Assembly (NCBI GenBank): GCA_002410935.1
Contig: DHPM01000004.1
Location: 2,614 to 66,613 of the forward strand
Length of the DNA: 64,000 bases
Source of the DNA: Caryophanales bacterium UBA5364
GTDB lineage: Bacteria > Bacillota_I > Bacilli_A > RF39 > UBA660
Direction: 5' to 3'
Shown one piece after another: positions 36,197 through 45,921 of this stretch. A program made the translations under genes and the position numbers. The notes beneath the pieces were generated by a model. That model did no database searches, was not told the DNA's origin, and was given only the letters and a program-made list of their open reading frames with translations. Position 1 is the stretch's first letter; every line of letters starts with the position of its first letter.

Positions 36197-37219
36197 ATGA
36201 AAACAGCAGATTTTGATTTTGAATTACCAGAAAGACTTATTGCTCAAACACCACTTAAGGATCGTGAATCTTCAAGATTGTTAGTGTTAGATCGTAATAC
36301 AGGAGATATTAATCATCATCATTTCACAGATGTTATTGATTATTTAGAATCTGGAGATACTTTAGTATTAAATGATACGAAAGTCATACCCGCAAGATTA
36401 CATGGGGTTAAAGAAGATACTAAAGCCATAATTGAAATATTAATGTTAAAAGAAATAAATAATGATGAATGGGAATGTTTAGTTAAACCTGCTAAAAGGG
36501 TTAAGGTAGGAACTATCATTAACTTTGGTGATATTTTAAAAGCTGAATGTATTGCCGAGAGTGATGAAGGTATTCGCACCTTTAAACTAATATATAAGGG
36601 TATTTTATATGAAATACTAGATACCTTAGGGGAAATGCCATTACCTCCTTATATTCATGCTAAATTGGATGATAAGGACCGTTATCAAACGGTATATGCT
36701 AAAAATAGAGGTAGTGCTGCTGCTCCAACAGCTGGACTTCATTTTACAACCTCTTTATTAGAAAAAATAAAAGAAAAAGGAATTAATATTGCTTATATTA
36801 CTTTACATGTTGGATTAGGCACTTTTAGACCAGTCAATGTTGATGATATTAGTGAGCATAAAATGCATTCTGAATTCTATATGATGGATAATAAGACAGC
36901 TGAATTATTAAATAAAACAAAAAAGCAAGGCAAAAGAATTATAAGTGTTGGTACTACTAGTACAAGAACTCTAGAAACGATTATGAATTTATATGGAACA
37001 TTCAAAGAGTGTCATGGATGGACGGATATTTTTATTTATCCAGGGTATAAATTTAAGGCTATTGACTCTTTAATTACTAACTTTCATTTACCTAAATCAA
37101 CTCTTATTATGCTTATTAGTGCCTTCGCTGATCGTGATAAAGTATTAAATGCATACGAAGAAGCTGTAAAGGAAGAATATCGTTTTTTCTCATTTGGAGA
37201 TAGTATGTTAATTAAGTAG
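36197..37219 (+). CDS. queA: S-adenosylmethionine:tRNA ribosyltransferase-isomerase
   Basis: 340 residues. [29 protein letters not shown] is the standard N-terminus; [27 protein letters not shown] near 175-184, [14 protein letters not shown] and [18 protein letters not shown] near 295 are the other blocks. It builds epoxyqueuosine at tRNA position 34. No tgt gene is next to it. AGGTGAG precedes the ATG. Confidence 0.97.
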   Translation: MKTADFDFELPERLIAQTPLKDRESSRLLVLDRNTGDINHHHFTDVIDYLESGDTLVLNDTKVIPARLHGVKEDTKAIIEILMLKEINNDEWECLVKPAKRVKVGTIINFGDILKAECIAESDEGIRTFKLIYKGILYEILDTLGEMPLPPYIHAKLDDKDRYQTVYAKNRGSAAAPTAGLHFTTSLLEKIKEKGINIAYITLHVGLGTFRPVNVDDISEHKMHSEFYMMDNKTAELLNKTKKQGKRIISVGTTSTRTLETIMNLYGTFKECHGWTDIFIYPGYKFKAIDSLITNFHLPKSTLIMLISAFADRDKVLNAYEEAVKEEYRFFSFGDSMLIK

Positions 37220-37226
37220 GTGAATC

Positions 37227-38108
37227 ATGAATAAAATTATTGTTATTGTTGGACCAACTGGTGTTGGTAAAACAAAATTAAGTATCGAACTTGCTAAAAA
37301 ATTAAATGGTGAAATCATTAATGCTGATAGTACTCAAGTATTTAAGGACTTAGATATTGCTACTGCTAAAGCAACATTAGAGGAGCAAGAAAATATACCT
37401 CATCATTTAATTGATATAAAAGAGACAACTGAGGATTATACGGTATATGACTTTCAGTATGATGCTAGGAATAAGATCGATGAAATATTAAGTCATAATA
37501 AAACACCAATTATGGTTGGTGGAACAGGTTTATATATAAAAGCTAGTTTGTATAATTATGAATTTGAAGAAGAAAACCATAAGTTTAATTATGATGATTA
37601 TTCAAACGAGGAATTATATGAGAAATTATTAAAAATAGATCCTCAAACTAAAATTCATAAGAATAATCGTAAACGAGTCGAAAGAGCACTTAGTTATTAT
37701 GAAATTCATCACGTGGTAATGGATAATAATAAGGGAAATGAATTATTATATGATGCAATTTTTATTGGTTTAACTATTGATAGAACTGTTCTATACGATA
37801 GAATCAATAAACGAGTTGATGTCATGGTTAAGAACGGATTATTAGAAGAAGCACAAAAAATATATGAATCGAAAATTAGAACTAAAGCCGTTATGACTCC
37901 AATTGGTTATAAGGAATTATTTGATTATTTTGAAAATAAAAGTAGTTTAGCGGAATGCCTAGAGTTAATTAAACAAAGGAGTCGTAAATATGCCAAGAGA
38001 CAATATACGTGGTTTAATAATCAAATGAATGTAAAGTGGTTTAATGTTGAAATAGACAATTTTACTAGTACTGTTAATGAAATATTAGAGTATATAGAAA
38101 AGATATAG
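37227..38108 (+). CDS. miaA: tRNA dimethylallyltransferase
   Basis: 293 residues. P-loop GPTGVGKTKLSIELAKKL near 9-26, then GEIINADSTQVFKDLDIATAKAT and MVGGTGLYIKAS near 95, and the C-terminal YAKRQYTWFNNQ. It transfers a dimethylallyl group to A37 of tRNAs reading UNN codons. Seven bases after queA, TAGGTGA upstream. Terminator follows. Confidence 0.96.
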   Translation: MNKIIVIVGPTGVGKTKLSIELAKKLNGEIINADSTQVFKDLDIATAKATLEEQENIPHHLIDIKETTEDYTVYDFQYDARNKIDEILSHNKTPIMVGGTGLYIKASLYNYEFEEENHKFNYDDYSNEELYEKLLKIDPQTKIHKNNRKRVERALSYYEIHHVVMDNNKGNELLYDAIFIGLTIDRTVLYDRINKRVDVMVKNGLLEEAQKIYESKIRTKAVMTPIGYKELFDYFENKSSLAECLELIKQRSRKYAKRQYTWFNNQMNVKWFNVEIDNFTSTVNEILEYIEKI

Positions 38109-38130
38109 TTTGTTGCTATATCTTTTTTAT
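38100..38130 (+). terminator. Terminator of queA-miaA
   Basis: AGATATAG pairs with CTATATCT around TTTGTTG, followed by TTTTT; overlaps the miaA stop. Confidence 0.8.
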
Positions 38131-38160
38131 ATAAAAATAGTTAATTATTTTGTCAAAATA

Positions 38161-38169
38161 TGATATAAT
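38161..38169 (+). promoter_or_regulatory. Extended -10 promoter of the zinc-ribbon gene
   Basis: TGATATAAT with TATAAT at 38164-38169; TTGTCA at 38153 is too close to act as -35. Confidence 0.5.
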
Positions 38170-38202
38170 AAAGTGTCAAGAAGGTAAGGAGTGTGGTGTT
38201 CT

Positions 38203-38970
38203 ATGAATTGTAATAAATGTGGAACTAAAAATAATTTAAAATCAAAGTATTGTACTCAATGTGGTGAATCATTAATTAAAACTAATGATTATAATGGATT
38301 CGATATTAAACCAGAATTAGTTACTAGTAAAGAAGTCATTCCTAATAAATTTATAAAATACATTAAATTTATCTTAGCTATATTATTAAAACCAGTTACA
38401 ACTTTAAAAAAAGATATTAATATGTTTGACGATACTAAAAAGTCAGTAATCTTTAGTGGAGTTATTGTTGCTTCAGCAACTATTATTACACTTATTAATA
38501 ATCTTATTGATGCTATTACATCAAAGACTTATCATTGGATGACTGGTCAATACATTATTAAACCTAAATGGTCAAATATTGATTTAATGGATTACTTTAA
38601 ATTAAGTATTAATAATTTTGTTATTTATGCCATTATATTATTATCGATTGCTATGGTATATTATTTAGCAGGTTTAATTATAAAAAAGGAAATTAAATTT
38701 TCTAGATTATTAGGTGTTGCTACTGTATCAGTTATACCAGTAATTATTGGTTCGATGGTCTTAATGCCAATTTTCAATCATTTTTCAATCCTTTTAGGAA
38801 TGATTATTTCAATGGCTAGTACTATTTATACAATTATTATTTTAACCGAAAGTATGAGTCGGGAATTTAACCTTAAAGATAGTGACCTTAAAATTCAATT
38901 TAATGTAATCTGCTTAACTATTTTAATAACTTCAGGGTTATATGCTTTTCTAGATTTTCTTACGTTTTAA
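38203..38970 (+). CDS. Zinc-ribbon membrane protein, Yip1-like
   Basis: 255 residues. It opens with a zinc ribbon (C-N-K-C ... C-T-Q-C within the first 22 residues), has a basic linker and about five membrane helices between 85 and 255, with the overall style of the Yip1/DUF1189-like membrane proteins. Function unknown. ATG 38203 puts the zinc ribbon at the very start, as usual in this type; AAGGAGTG lies 12 bases upstream. The GTG at 38191 is possible but immediately behind that site. Confidence 0.75.
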   Translation: MNCNKCGTKNNLKSKYCTQCGESLIKTNDYNGFDIKPELVTSKEVIPNKFIKYIKFILAILLKPVTTLKKDINMFDDTKKSVIFSGVIVASATIITLINNLIDAITSKTYHWMTGQYIIKPKWSNIDLMDYFKLSINNFVIYAIILLSIAMVYYLAGLIIKKEIKFSRLLGVATVSVIPVIIGSMVLMPIFNHFSILLGMIISMASTIYTIIILTESMSREFNLKDSDLKIQFNVICLTILITSGLYAFLDFLTF

Positions 38971-39013
38971 TAAGTCTTTAATAAAAAATATTATAATAAA
39001 GAGAGGGTGGAAT

Positions 39014-39214
39014 ATGATTTGTTCTAATTGTGGTAAAAAGAATAGTAAAAATAAATATTTTTGTGAAAATTGTAATCATAACATTATACAAAAAAATAAA
39101 AACATTATATGTAATAAAATTAAACAATTTATTATTAAATATAAAAAATACTGCATAACTTATGCTATTTTGCTTTTAACTTTAGTAACCGGAATATTTG
39201 TTTATAATAGTTAA
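39014..39214 (+). CDS. Small zinc-ribbon protein with one membrane helix
   Basis: 66 residues: M-I-C-S-N-C-G-K-K ... C-E-N-C zinc ribbon in the first 20 residues, a Lys/Ile-rich middle and one membrane helix near 49-63. It shares the zinc-ribbon start with the gene 43 bases upstream and may come from a partial duplication of that type. Function unknown. GAGAGGGTGG precedes the ATG. Confidence 0.75.
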   Translation: MICSNCGKKNSKNKYFCENCNHNIIQKNKNIICNKIKQFIIKYKKYCITYAILLLTLVTGIFVYNS

Positions 39215-39220
39215 ACAAAG

Positions 39221-39257
39221 AAAAAAGATATTAAGATTCAACTTTAATATCTTTTTT
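39221..39257. terminator. Shared terminator of the 39014 gene and rnj
   Basis: AAAAAAGATATTAA (39221-39234) pairs with TTAATATCTTTTTT (39244-39257). The plus-strand transcript of the 39014 gene ends in the T-run. The same bases encode the last eight residues of RNase J on the other strand. Confidence 0.75.
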
Positions 39258-40919
39258 TACATTCATAATGACCGGTAGAATAATTGGTTTTCTTCCTGTT
39301 TTATCATATATAAATGGTGTTAATGTAGAAATGACTTCATTTTTTATATCAGTGTAATTAATAGGTTTTTTAAGTTTAGAATTAATAGCCTTTTTAGCTT
39401 GTTCTTCTAATTGTTTTAAAAGTTCAGTATTATCATTTACGAGGACAAAACCTCTTGTTGTAATATTGATTTTACCTAATAATTCATTATTATTAGTATC
39501 TAAATTAGCAATAACAATGACAATACCATCGCTAGCCATTACTTTTCTATCTTTCATAACCGCATTACTTACATCACCAATACGATTCCCATCAACATAA
39601 ACATCACCAGCTTGGATATACCCCATCTTTTTAACGTGTCCTTTGTTCATTGATAAAACTTCACCATTAGCTAAAACAAAAGTGTTTTCTTTAGGTATAT
39701 CACATTCAATAGCAATATCAGCATGCTTCTTTAACATACGATATTCACCATGGAAAGGCATGAAATATTTAGGATTAATTAGACGAATCATTAATTTTAA
39801 TTCTTCAGAACTACCATGTCCACTAGTATGAATGTCACTTAATGAGGTGTTAGTATATACGTCAACCCCTTTTAAGTATAATTTATTAATTGTTCTTGAG
39901 ACACTTAAAGCATTGCCTGGGATGGTTGAAGATGAGAAAATAACGACATCATCAGGTTGTAATTTTATTTGACGATGGTTACCATTAGCAATTCTACTAA
40001 GAGCCGCTAGCGGTTCTCCTTGACTACCAGTACAAAGTAAACATACTTTTTCTGGTGGTAACTTGTTAGCTTCTTCAGGACTAATAAATACTTCTTTATT
40101 ATTTATATAACCACCTTGAATAGATATATCAATATTATTCTCCATACTACGACCAAAAGTAGCAATCTTACGACCCGTTCTAGCACATGTTTCAACAATA
40201 TGTTTTAAACGATAAATGTTAGAAGCAAATGTCGCAATAATAATTCTACTTTGATGACGACTAATAATATCTGATAAAGCTTCATCGACTTTTGATTCAC
40301 TTAATGAAAAACCATCATTTAAAGCATTAGTACTGTCACTTAATAATAAAGTAACACCTTTTTTACCGATTTCTGCCATCTTATGTAGGCTAGCCATTGG
40401 ACCAATAGGGGTTAAATCAAATTTAAAATCACCTGTTGATACAATTGTACCGTTGGGAGTATGAACACATATCCCATGTGAATCAGGAATAGAGTGAGTT
40501 GTTTTAAAAAACTCTACTTCCATAGATTTAAATTTTACCTTAATATCTTCCGTTAAAACCATAATATTTTTAAATCTAATATTTTTATCATCTAATTTTC
40601 TCTTAATTAAGCCAACTGCTTGATTAGGAGCATAAATTACAGGAATATTAACTGATTGTAATAAAAATGGTATTCCTCCAATATGATCTTCATGACCATG
40701 TGTAATAAATAAAGCTTTAATTTTTGATTCGTTTTTCTTTAAAAATGTAAAATCAGGAATGACATAATCAATTCCCATTAACTCTCCCGCTGGGAAAGTT
40801 ACACCCGCATCCATAATTATTATTTCATTATTATGCATTACACAATACATATTTTTTCCTACTTCACCAAGTCCACCTAAAGCAAACACTTTAGTATCTC
40901 CGTTTTCGAAAAATTTCAT
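39231..40919 (-). CDS. rnj: Ribonuclease J
   Basis: 562 residues, beta-CASP metallo-beta-lactamase family. HGHEDHIGG near 74-82 binds the two zinc ions, DSTNAL near 195, the beta-CASP part has SGSQGEPLAALSRIANG near 300 and HTSGHGSSEELKLMIRLINPKYFMPFHGEYRML near 365. RNase J is a 5'-3' exonuclease and endonuclease in mRNA decay and 16S maturation. Single gene on the minus strand. AAAGGAGTTT precedes the ATG. Between it and ftsY lie about 200 AT-rich bases in which I see nothing else. Confidence 0.96.
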   Translation of the reverse strand: MKFFENGDTKVFALGGLGEVGKNMYCVMHNNEIIIMDAGVTFPAGELMGIDYVIPDFTFLKKNESKIKALFITHGHEDHIGGIPFLLQSVNIPVIYAPNQAVGLIKRKLDDKNIRFKNIMVLTEDIKVKFKSMEVEFFKTTHSIPDSHGICVHTPNGTIVSTGDFKFDLTPIGPMASLHKMAEIGKKGVTLLLSDSTNALNDGFSLSESKVDEALSDIISRHQSRIIIATFASNIYRLKHIVETCARTGRKIATFGRSMENNIDISIQGGYINNKEVFISPEEANKLPPEKVCLLCTGSQGEPLAALSRIANGNHRQIKLQPDDVVIFSSSTIPGNALSVSRTINKLYLKGVDVYTNTSLSDIHTSGHGSSEELKLMIRLINPKYFMPFHGEYRMLKKHADIAIECDIPKENTFVLANGEVLSMNKGHVKKMGYIQAGDVYVDGNRIGDVSNAVMKDRKVMASDGIVIVIANLDTNNNELLGKINITTRGFVLVNDNTELLKQLEEQAKKAINSKLKKPINYTDIKNEVISTLTPFIYDKTGRKPIILPVIMNVKKDIKVES

Positions 40920-41144
40920 ATAAACTCCTTTCTATATAAATTTATTAAAAAATTTAACTATCTAATTATATCTTTTTTTTGTCAGTTTGTCTAGTGTTAG
41001 TTAATTATGATTATTATTTCCTTTATTATTATGTAACAAGGCACAAGCTTTAATCAAAAAATAATATAAAGATAACTTTTCTCTTTTTACTAGCAATTTG
41101 ATAATAAATGGTGTAAAATGTATATAGTAATAGTGGGTGACAAA

Positions 41145-42131
41145 ATGGGATTATTTGATAAGTTTAAAAAAGTTTTTAATATTGAAACAAAAAAAGAAAT
41201 AGAAGTATATGAAAAAGGATTAGAAAAATCAAGAGATGATTTTGTTTCTAAATTAAATCTATTAAATAAAAAATATAAAAAAGTAAATAGTGAATATTTT
41301 GAAGAATTAGAAGAAATCTTAATTATGGCTGATATTGGGGTCAATACAGTGATGGAGTTTATTGATCGATTAAAGAAAAGAGTTAAAAGTGAAAATATTA
41401 TTTCGTCAGATGATTTAAAAGAAGTAATTGTTGACGAAATGTTTATTATTTATATTAATAATGAAGTAATTGTTAATAAAATCAATTATAGTAGTGAAGG
41501 ACCAACTGTTATCCTGTTTGTTGGTGTTAACGGTGCTGGTAAGACAACAACAATTGGTAAAATTGCTTATAAATTAATTAGTGAAAACAAAAAGGTCATG
41601 ATGATTGCTGGTGATACCTTTAGAGCAGGTGCCTCAGAACAACTCCAAGTATGGGGTGACAGAGTAGGATGTAAGGTTATTAATAAGGATACTACTGATG
41701 CTGCTAGTGTTATTTATGATGGAATAGTTACGGCGAAAGAAGAAAATTATGATGTGGTTTTAATTGATACTGCGGGAAGACTACAAAATAAGGTTAATCT
41801 AATGAATGAATTAGAAAAAATCAATAAGGTTATTGGTAACTTAATACCAAATGCTCCTCATGAAACCTTATTAGTAATTGATGCGACAACTGGTCAAAAT
41901 GGTATTAGCCAAGCTAAAAGTTTTAAAGAAATAACGAATATTACGGGAATTGTTTTAACTAAGTTAGATGGCACAGCTAAAGGTGGTATTGTTCTAGCTA
42001 TTAAAGAAAGCGTTGGTATTCCTGTTAAGTTTGTTGGTTTAGGTGAAAAAAGGGAAGATTTACGAGTCTTTGATATTGAAAAATACATCTATGGATTATT
42101 TAAGGATTTAGTAGGTGGTAAGAATGACTAA
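41145..42131 (+). CDS. ftsY: Signal recognition particle receptor FtsY
   Basis: 328 residues. MGLFDKFKKVF is the usual amphipathic start; the acidic A domain is almost absent. G domain: FVGVNGAGKTTTIGKIAYKL near 124, DTFRAGASEQL near 158, DTAGRLQNK near 206 and TKLDGTAKGG near 275. Receptor for Ffh at the membrane. ATG 41145 follows GGGTGACAAA; ATG 41118 lies in the promoter area. Overlaps the next gene by eight bases. Confidence 0.96.
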   Translation: MGLFDKFKKVFNIETKKEIEVYEKGLEKSRDDFVSKLNLLNKKYKKVNSEYFEELEEILIMADIGVNTVMEFIDRLKKRVKSENIISSDDLKEVIVDEMFIIYINNEVIVNKINYSSEGPTVILFVGVNGAGKTTTIGKIAYKLISENKKVMMIAGDTFRAGASEQLQVWGDRVGCKVINKDTTDAASVIYDGIVTAKEENYDVVLIDTAGRLQNKVNLMNELEKINKVIGNLIPNAPHETLLVIDATTGQNGISQAKSFKEITNITGIVLTKLDGTAKGGIVLAIKESVGIPVKFVGLGEKREDLRVFDIEKYIYGLFKDLVGGKND

Positions 42132-42399
42132 AGTTAAAAGTAATTATCGTTCAGTTGTTATTAATGAAGTAGCTATTCTAATGCAAATATGTTTATTCTT
42201 CTTTGCAATGGTTTTAGGAGTTATATCATTATTTGAAAAAGAATTTATGTCAATATCTTGTTTAATCTTAAGTCTTGGAATGTTTTTCATGGCTTATAAT
42301 AATCATAAAGTTTATCTAAAAAAATACGCAACAATTATTTATTTTATATTAGGAGTAGGGTCATTACTTATTGCCCTAAACTTATTAAATAATGGATAA
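42124..42399 (+). CDS. Hypothetical small membrane protein
   Basis: 91 residues with three membrane helices (about 17-36, 42-58, 68-86) and a basic N-terminus. Not recognised. AGGTGG is six bases before ATG 42124, in the end of ftsY; it overlaps the next gene (ylxM) by eight bases, so it is tied to the SRP operon. Confidence 0.75.
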   Translation: MTKVKSNYRSVVINEVAILMQICLFFFAMVLGVISLFEKEFMSISCLILSLGMFFMAYNNHKVYLKKYATIIYFILGVGSLLIALNLLNNG

Positions 42400-42682
42400 T
42401 AGCTTTTATATTATAAACTTGTATGATTATTATGGAGAACTATTAACTGAAAAACAACAAAGATATTTTGAAGATTATTACTTCAATAATTTAACACTAA
42501 GTGAGATTGCTGAAAACAATAGTATTAGTCGTAATGCTGTTCATAAACAAATAAAAGATGTTGTTATCAAATTAGAAAATTATGAGGCAAAGCTTAATCT
42601 TTATCAAAAAGGGTTAAAGATCAATGAAATAATTAGTAACTTAGATGAAAAAATAAAAGAAGAAATAAAAGAATTAATATAA
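42392..42682 (+). CDS. ylxM: YlxM family putative DNA-binding protein (UPF0122)
   Basis: 96 residues. LYDYYGELLTEKQQRYFEDYYFNNLTLSEIAENNSISRNAVHKQIKDVVIKLENYEAKL is the YlxM/UPF0122 helix-turn-helix of sigma-70 region 4 type. In Bacillota ylxM precedes ffh and the protein stimulates SRP GTPase in streptococci. Here one gene separates it from ffh. No ribosome binding site visible; overlap with the upstream gene suggests coupling. Confidence 0.9.
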   Translation: MDNSFYIINLYDYYGELLTEKQQRYFEDYYFNNLTLSEIAENNSISRNAVHKQIKDVVIKLENYEAKLNLYQKGLKINEIISNLDEKIKEEIKELI

Positions 42683-42693
42683 AGGGTGATTAA

Positions 42694-44451
42694 ATGTTTG
42701 GAAAAGTAGTATATGTTAGCGATAATTCGGCTCATGTAAAAATAACTGATAAAGAGTCATTAGCTACTAACTTATTAAATTTTCATGTTGTGTTTGAAAG
42801 CGATGGAAAAAGAATTTTAGGAGAAATTGATGACATAAGTGAAGATTTAATTAAAGTTGAATTTTTAGGTGAATTCATTGGCAATCGTTTTGTTGGAGGT
42901 ATTCTTAATAAACCTTCATTATCATCAACGATTAGAGTTATCAACAAAGAAGAAATAGCTTTAATTGTTGGGGAAACATCACCTGGTAGTATGGAATTAG
43001 GTGTTAGTCCCTTATATGATGGCTGTTCAATCATGTTAGATATCAACCATTTCTTTAGTAACCATATGGCTATTTTCGGTAATACAGGTAGTGGTAAATC
43101 ATGTGGTGTTGCTAGACTAGTTCAAAACCTATTTTCAAATAAGAACTTTTTACCATATCGCGCTAATATCTTTATCTTTGATGCATATAGTGAATATCAC
43201 AATGCTTTTAAAGATATTAATAAAATTAATCCTAATTATAATTTTAAATATTATTCAACTGAGGATGAAGCAACTTCTGAAAACAAACTAAGAATACCTT
43301 TATGGTTATTAGAAGTAGATGATTTAGCTTTATTATTAAATGCAAACGATCATGCTCAATTACCAATTATTGAAAGAATGTTAAAATTAGCGAATATCTT
43401 TGCTGGTAAATCAGAGGATGCACTGAGATATAAAAACCATTTAATAGCAAGTGCTATTATGGCTATTTTATTTACTAATCAAACTTCACCAGCTAAAAGA
43501 AATGATGTCTTTTCTATTTTAGCTAGTTGTTCAACTCCACAATTTAATTTAGAAGCTCCAGTTCAAGGAATTGGTTATACGAGATCATTTAGAGATTGCT
43601 TTATCATTGATACCGCAGGGCAATTTCCTGAAAGTAATTTAATGACTAAGTATGTATCATCATTTATTGATGATAAACTAAATGAATATGATCCGGATGA
43701 AATAAATTATTATACTTTAGATGATTTAGAAAAAGCCCTTAGTTTCACTTTGATTTCAGAAGGGTTACTAAGAAATGAGAAAGCTTTTAATTCAGCTATT
43801 ACTTTAAAAGTTAGATTGCACTCATTAGCTATTAGTAAAGAAGCAGAGTTCTTTACTTATCCTACTTTTATAACGATGCAAAATTATATTGCTTCATTAG
43901 TTACCTTAGGTACTAAGAAGGCTCAAATCGTTAACTTTAACTTAGCTGATATCGATGACTCATTAGCTAAAGTTATTACTAAAATATTTACTAAAATGTT
44001 ATTTAAATTTACTAAAGATTTAGGTACTAGGGCATCGATTCCATTTCATATCTTTTTAGAGGAATCTCACCGATATGTACAAAATGATGGAGATAGATTC
44101 TTAATTGGTTATAATATCTTTGAGAGAGTTGCTAAAGAAGGTAGAAAGTATGGTCTTATGTTAAACTTAATATCTCAAAGACCAGTAGAACTATCGGATA
44201 CCGTTATTTCTCAAGTAAGTAATTTCTTAATCTTTAGAATGAATCATCCTCGTGATATTGAATATATCCGTAAGATGTTACCAAATATTAGTTCGGAAAT
44301 TGTTGAAAAACAAAAGAGTTTACAACCCGGTACTTGTGTTGCTTTCGGTAAAGCCTTTAAAGTACCAATGATTGTTAAAATGGAAATGCCTGATCCTGAA
44401 CCATATAGTGCTAACTGTGATGTTGTTCAAAGTTGGGCCGTTAATCAATAA
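42694..44451 (+). CDS. HerA-type ATPase (DUF87)
   Basis: 585 residues. An N-terminal HAS-barrel-like beta domain (about 1-110), then the RecA-like domain: Walker A GNTGSGKSCGV near 129-139, Walker B FHIFLEESHRYV near 450, and the segment RKYGLMLNLISQRPVELSDTVISQVSNFLIFRMNHPRDIEYIRKMLP typical of HerA. HerA is a hexameric helicase/translocase, usually with a NurA nuclease; none is adjacent. GGGTGATTAA precedes the ATG. It lies between ylxM and ffh, in place of nothing known. Followed by a strong terminator, so it ends the ftsY operon. Confidence 0.9.
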   Translation: MFGKVVYVSDNSAHVKITDKESLATNLLNFHVVFESDGKRILGEIDDISEDLIKVEFLGEFIGNRFVGGILNKPSLSSTIRVINKEEIALIVGETSPGSMELGVSPLYDGCSIMLDINHFFSNHMAIFGNTGSGKSCGVARLVQNLFSNKNFLPYRANIFIFDAYSEYHNAFKDINKINPNYNFKYYSTEDEATSENKLRIPLWLLEVDDLALLLNANDHAQLPIIERMLKLANIFAGKSEDALRYKNHLIASAIMAILFTNQTSPAKRNDVFSILASCSTPQFNLEAPVQGIGYTRSFRDCFIIDTAGQFPESNLMTKYVSSFIDDKLNEYDPDEINYYTLDDLEKALSFTLISEGLLRNEKAFNSAITLKVRLHSLAISKEAEFFTYPTFITMQNYIASLVTLGTKKAQIVNFNLADIDDSLAKVITKIFTKMLFKFTKDLGTRASIPFHIFLEESHRYVQNDGDRFLIGYNIFERVAKEGRKYGLMLNLISQRPVELSDTVISQVSNFLIFRMNHPRDIEYIRKMLPNISSEIVEKQKSLQPGTCVAFGKAFKVPMIVKMEMPDPEPYSANCDVVQSWAVNQ

Positions 44452-44471
44452 AATAATATTATAATAATTGA

Positions 44472-44501
44472 AGGTAATATGTTTTAACATATTACCTTTT
44501 T
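44472..44501 (+). terminator. Terminator of the ftsY-herA operon
   Basis: GGTAATATG and CATATTACC pair around TTTTAA, followed by TTTTTATTTT. Confidence 0.85.
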
Positions 44502-44556
44502 ATTTTATTCTTCAATTAATTAATAAAATAGTGTATAATTTGTAATAGGTGATAAA

Positions 44557-45858
44557 ATGTTTGAGAATTTAGGAGATAGATTGCAGAATGCAATTAATAA
44601 AATAAAAGGTTATGGGAAAATAACTGAAGAAAATATTGGTGAAGTAACTAGAGAAATTAGATTAGCATTATTAGAAGCTGATGTTAACTATGTTGTTGTT
44701 AAAGAATTTATTAATAATGTTAAGACTAAAGCCCTTGGTGAAGAAGTTAGTAAGAGTTTAAAACCTGGTGAAGTGTTTGTTAAAATAGTTAAAGATGAGT
44801 TAGTAGCTTTACTAGGTGGTAATAAAGAAGACTTATATACTAAAGGGAGTCCTAGTGTATTAATGTTAGTAGGATTACAAGGATCAGGTAAAACCACAAC
44901 GATTGGTAAACTAAGTTTATTATTAAGAAAAAAATATAATAAAAAGCCATTATTAGTAGCTTGTGATGTTTATCGTCCCGCTGCTATTGATCAATTAAAA
45001 CAAATTGGTAAACAACTTAATATTGAAGTATATGAAGAAGGAGCAGGTAATCCGGTAACGATTGCTGAAAATGCGATTAAGTATGCAAAAGAAAATGGAT
45101 TTAATTATGTCTTAATCGATACCGCAGGTCGTCTTCATATTGATGAAGTTTTAATGACTGAATTAAGTAATATTAATGATATCGTTAAACCAGATGAAAT
45201 ATTATTAGTAGTTGATAGTATGACTGGTCAAGATGCTATTAATGTTATCACAGGATTCAATGATAAATTAAAACTTACTGGGGCTGTATTGACTAAACTA
45301 GATGGTGACACTAGGGGAGGAGCCGCTTTATCAATTAGACATTTAACTAATGTACCAATTAAGTTTATTGGTGTTAGTGAAAAGATGGATGGATTAGAAG
45401 AATTCTATCCAGATCGCATGGCTACTCGTATCTTGGGTATGGGTGACCTCATGAGTATGATTGAAAAGGCTGAAGAAGTAATAGACCAAGAAGAAGCAAT
45501 TAAAGCAAGTAAAAGATTAGAGAAAGGTAAATTTGATTTAGAAGACTTTTTAAGTAGTTTAAGACAAGTAAAAAAACTAGGACCTTTAGAAAATCTTATT
45601 AAAATGATCCCCGGAGCATCAAAACTAGGAGATATTAAAATAGATCCTAAAGACCTAGCTCATGTTGAAGCTATTATTTATTCAATGACTCCATATGAAC
45701 GAAGACACCCTGAAATATTAAAGGCAAGTCGTAAGATAAGAATTGCTAAAGGATCAGGTAGAAGTGTCGAAGAAGTCAACCAATTACTTAAAAAATTTGA
45801 CCAAATGAAAGTTATGATGAAACAGTTCCAAAAAGGGAACATAAAACTACCTTTTTAA
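44557..45858 (+). CDS. ffh: Signal recognition particle protein Ffh
   Basis: 433 residues. N domain, then G domain with VGLQGSGKTTTIGKLSLLL near 105, DVYRPAAIDQL near 137, DTAGRLHIDE near 188 and TKLDGDTRGG near 246; M domain with methionines from about 295 and MTPYERRHPEILKASRKIRIAKGSG near 380. It binds 4.5S RNA and signal sequences. AGGTGATAAA precedes the ATG, TATAAT at 44534-44539. An RNA gene for 4.5S RNA was not seen in the window. Confidence 0.97.
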   Translation: MFENLGDRLQNAINKIKGYGKITEENIGEVTREIRLALLEADVNYVVVKEFINNVKTKALGEEVSKSLKPGEVFVKIVKDELVALLGGNKEDLYTKGSPSVLMLVGLQGSGKTTTIGKLSLLLRKKYNKKPLLVACDVYRPAAIDQLKQIGKQLNIEVYEEGAGNPVTIAENAIKYAKENGFNYVLIDTAGRLHIDEVLMTELSNINDIVKPDEILLVVDSMTGQDAINVITGFNDKLKLTGAVLTKLDGDTRGGAALSIRHLTNVPIKFIGVSEKMDGLEEFYPDRMATRILGMGDLMSMIEKAEEVIDQEEAIKASKRLEKGKFDLEDFLSSLRQVKKLGPLENLIKMIPGASKLGDIKIDPKDLAHVEAIIYSMTPYERRHPEILKASRKIRIAKGSGRSVEEVNQLLKKFDQMKVMMKQFQKGNIKLPF

Positions 45859-45891
45859 AGGCAAATAACATATGCAACATTTAACCTCTGT

Positions 45892-45900
45892 CATATTATA
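45892..45900 (+). promoter_or_regulatory. Candidate mother-cell sigma -10 (SigE/SigK type) before the CotD-like gene
   Basis: CATATTATA fits the sporulation -10 pattern CATANNNTA used by SigE/SigK RNA polymerase. No SigA promoter is seen here. The -35 cannot be assigned firmly. The start codon is 21 bases downstream. Confidence 0.4.
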
Positions 45901-45921
45901 AAATAGATAAGGGGGATAAAA

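Noticed and set aside
40920-41144. Possible small RNA or 4.5S RNA gene between rnj and ftsY
   Set aside because: The stretch is AT-rich without a stable stem or the conserved GGAA/GGAGG loop of SRP RNA.
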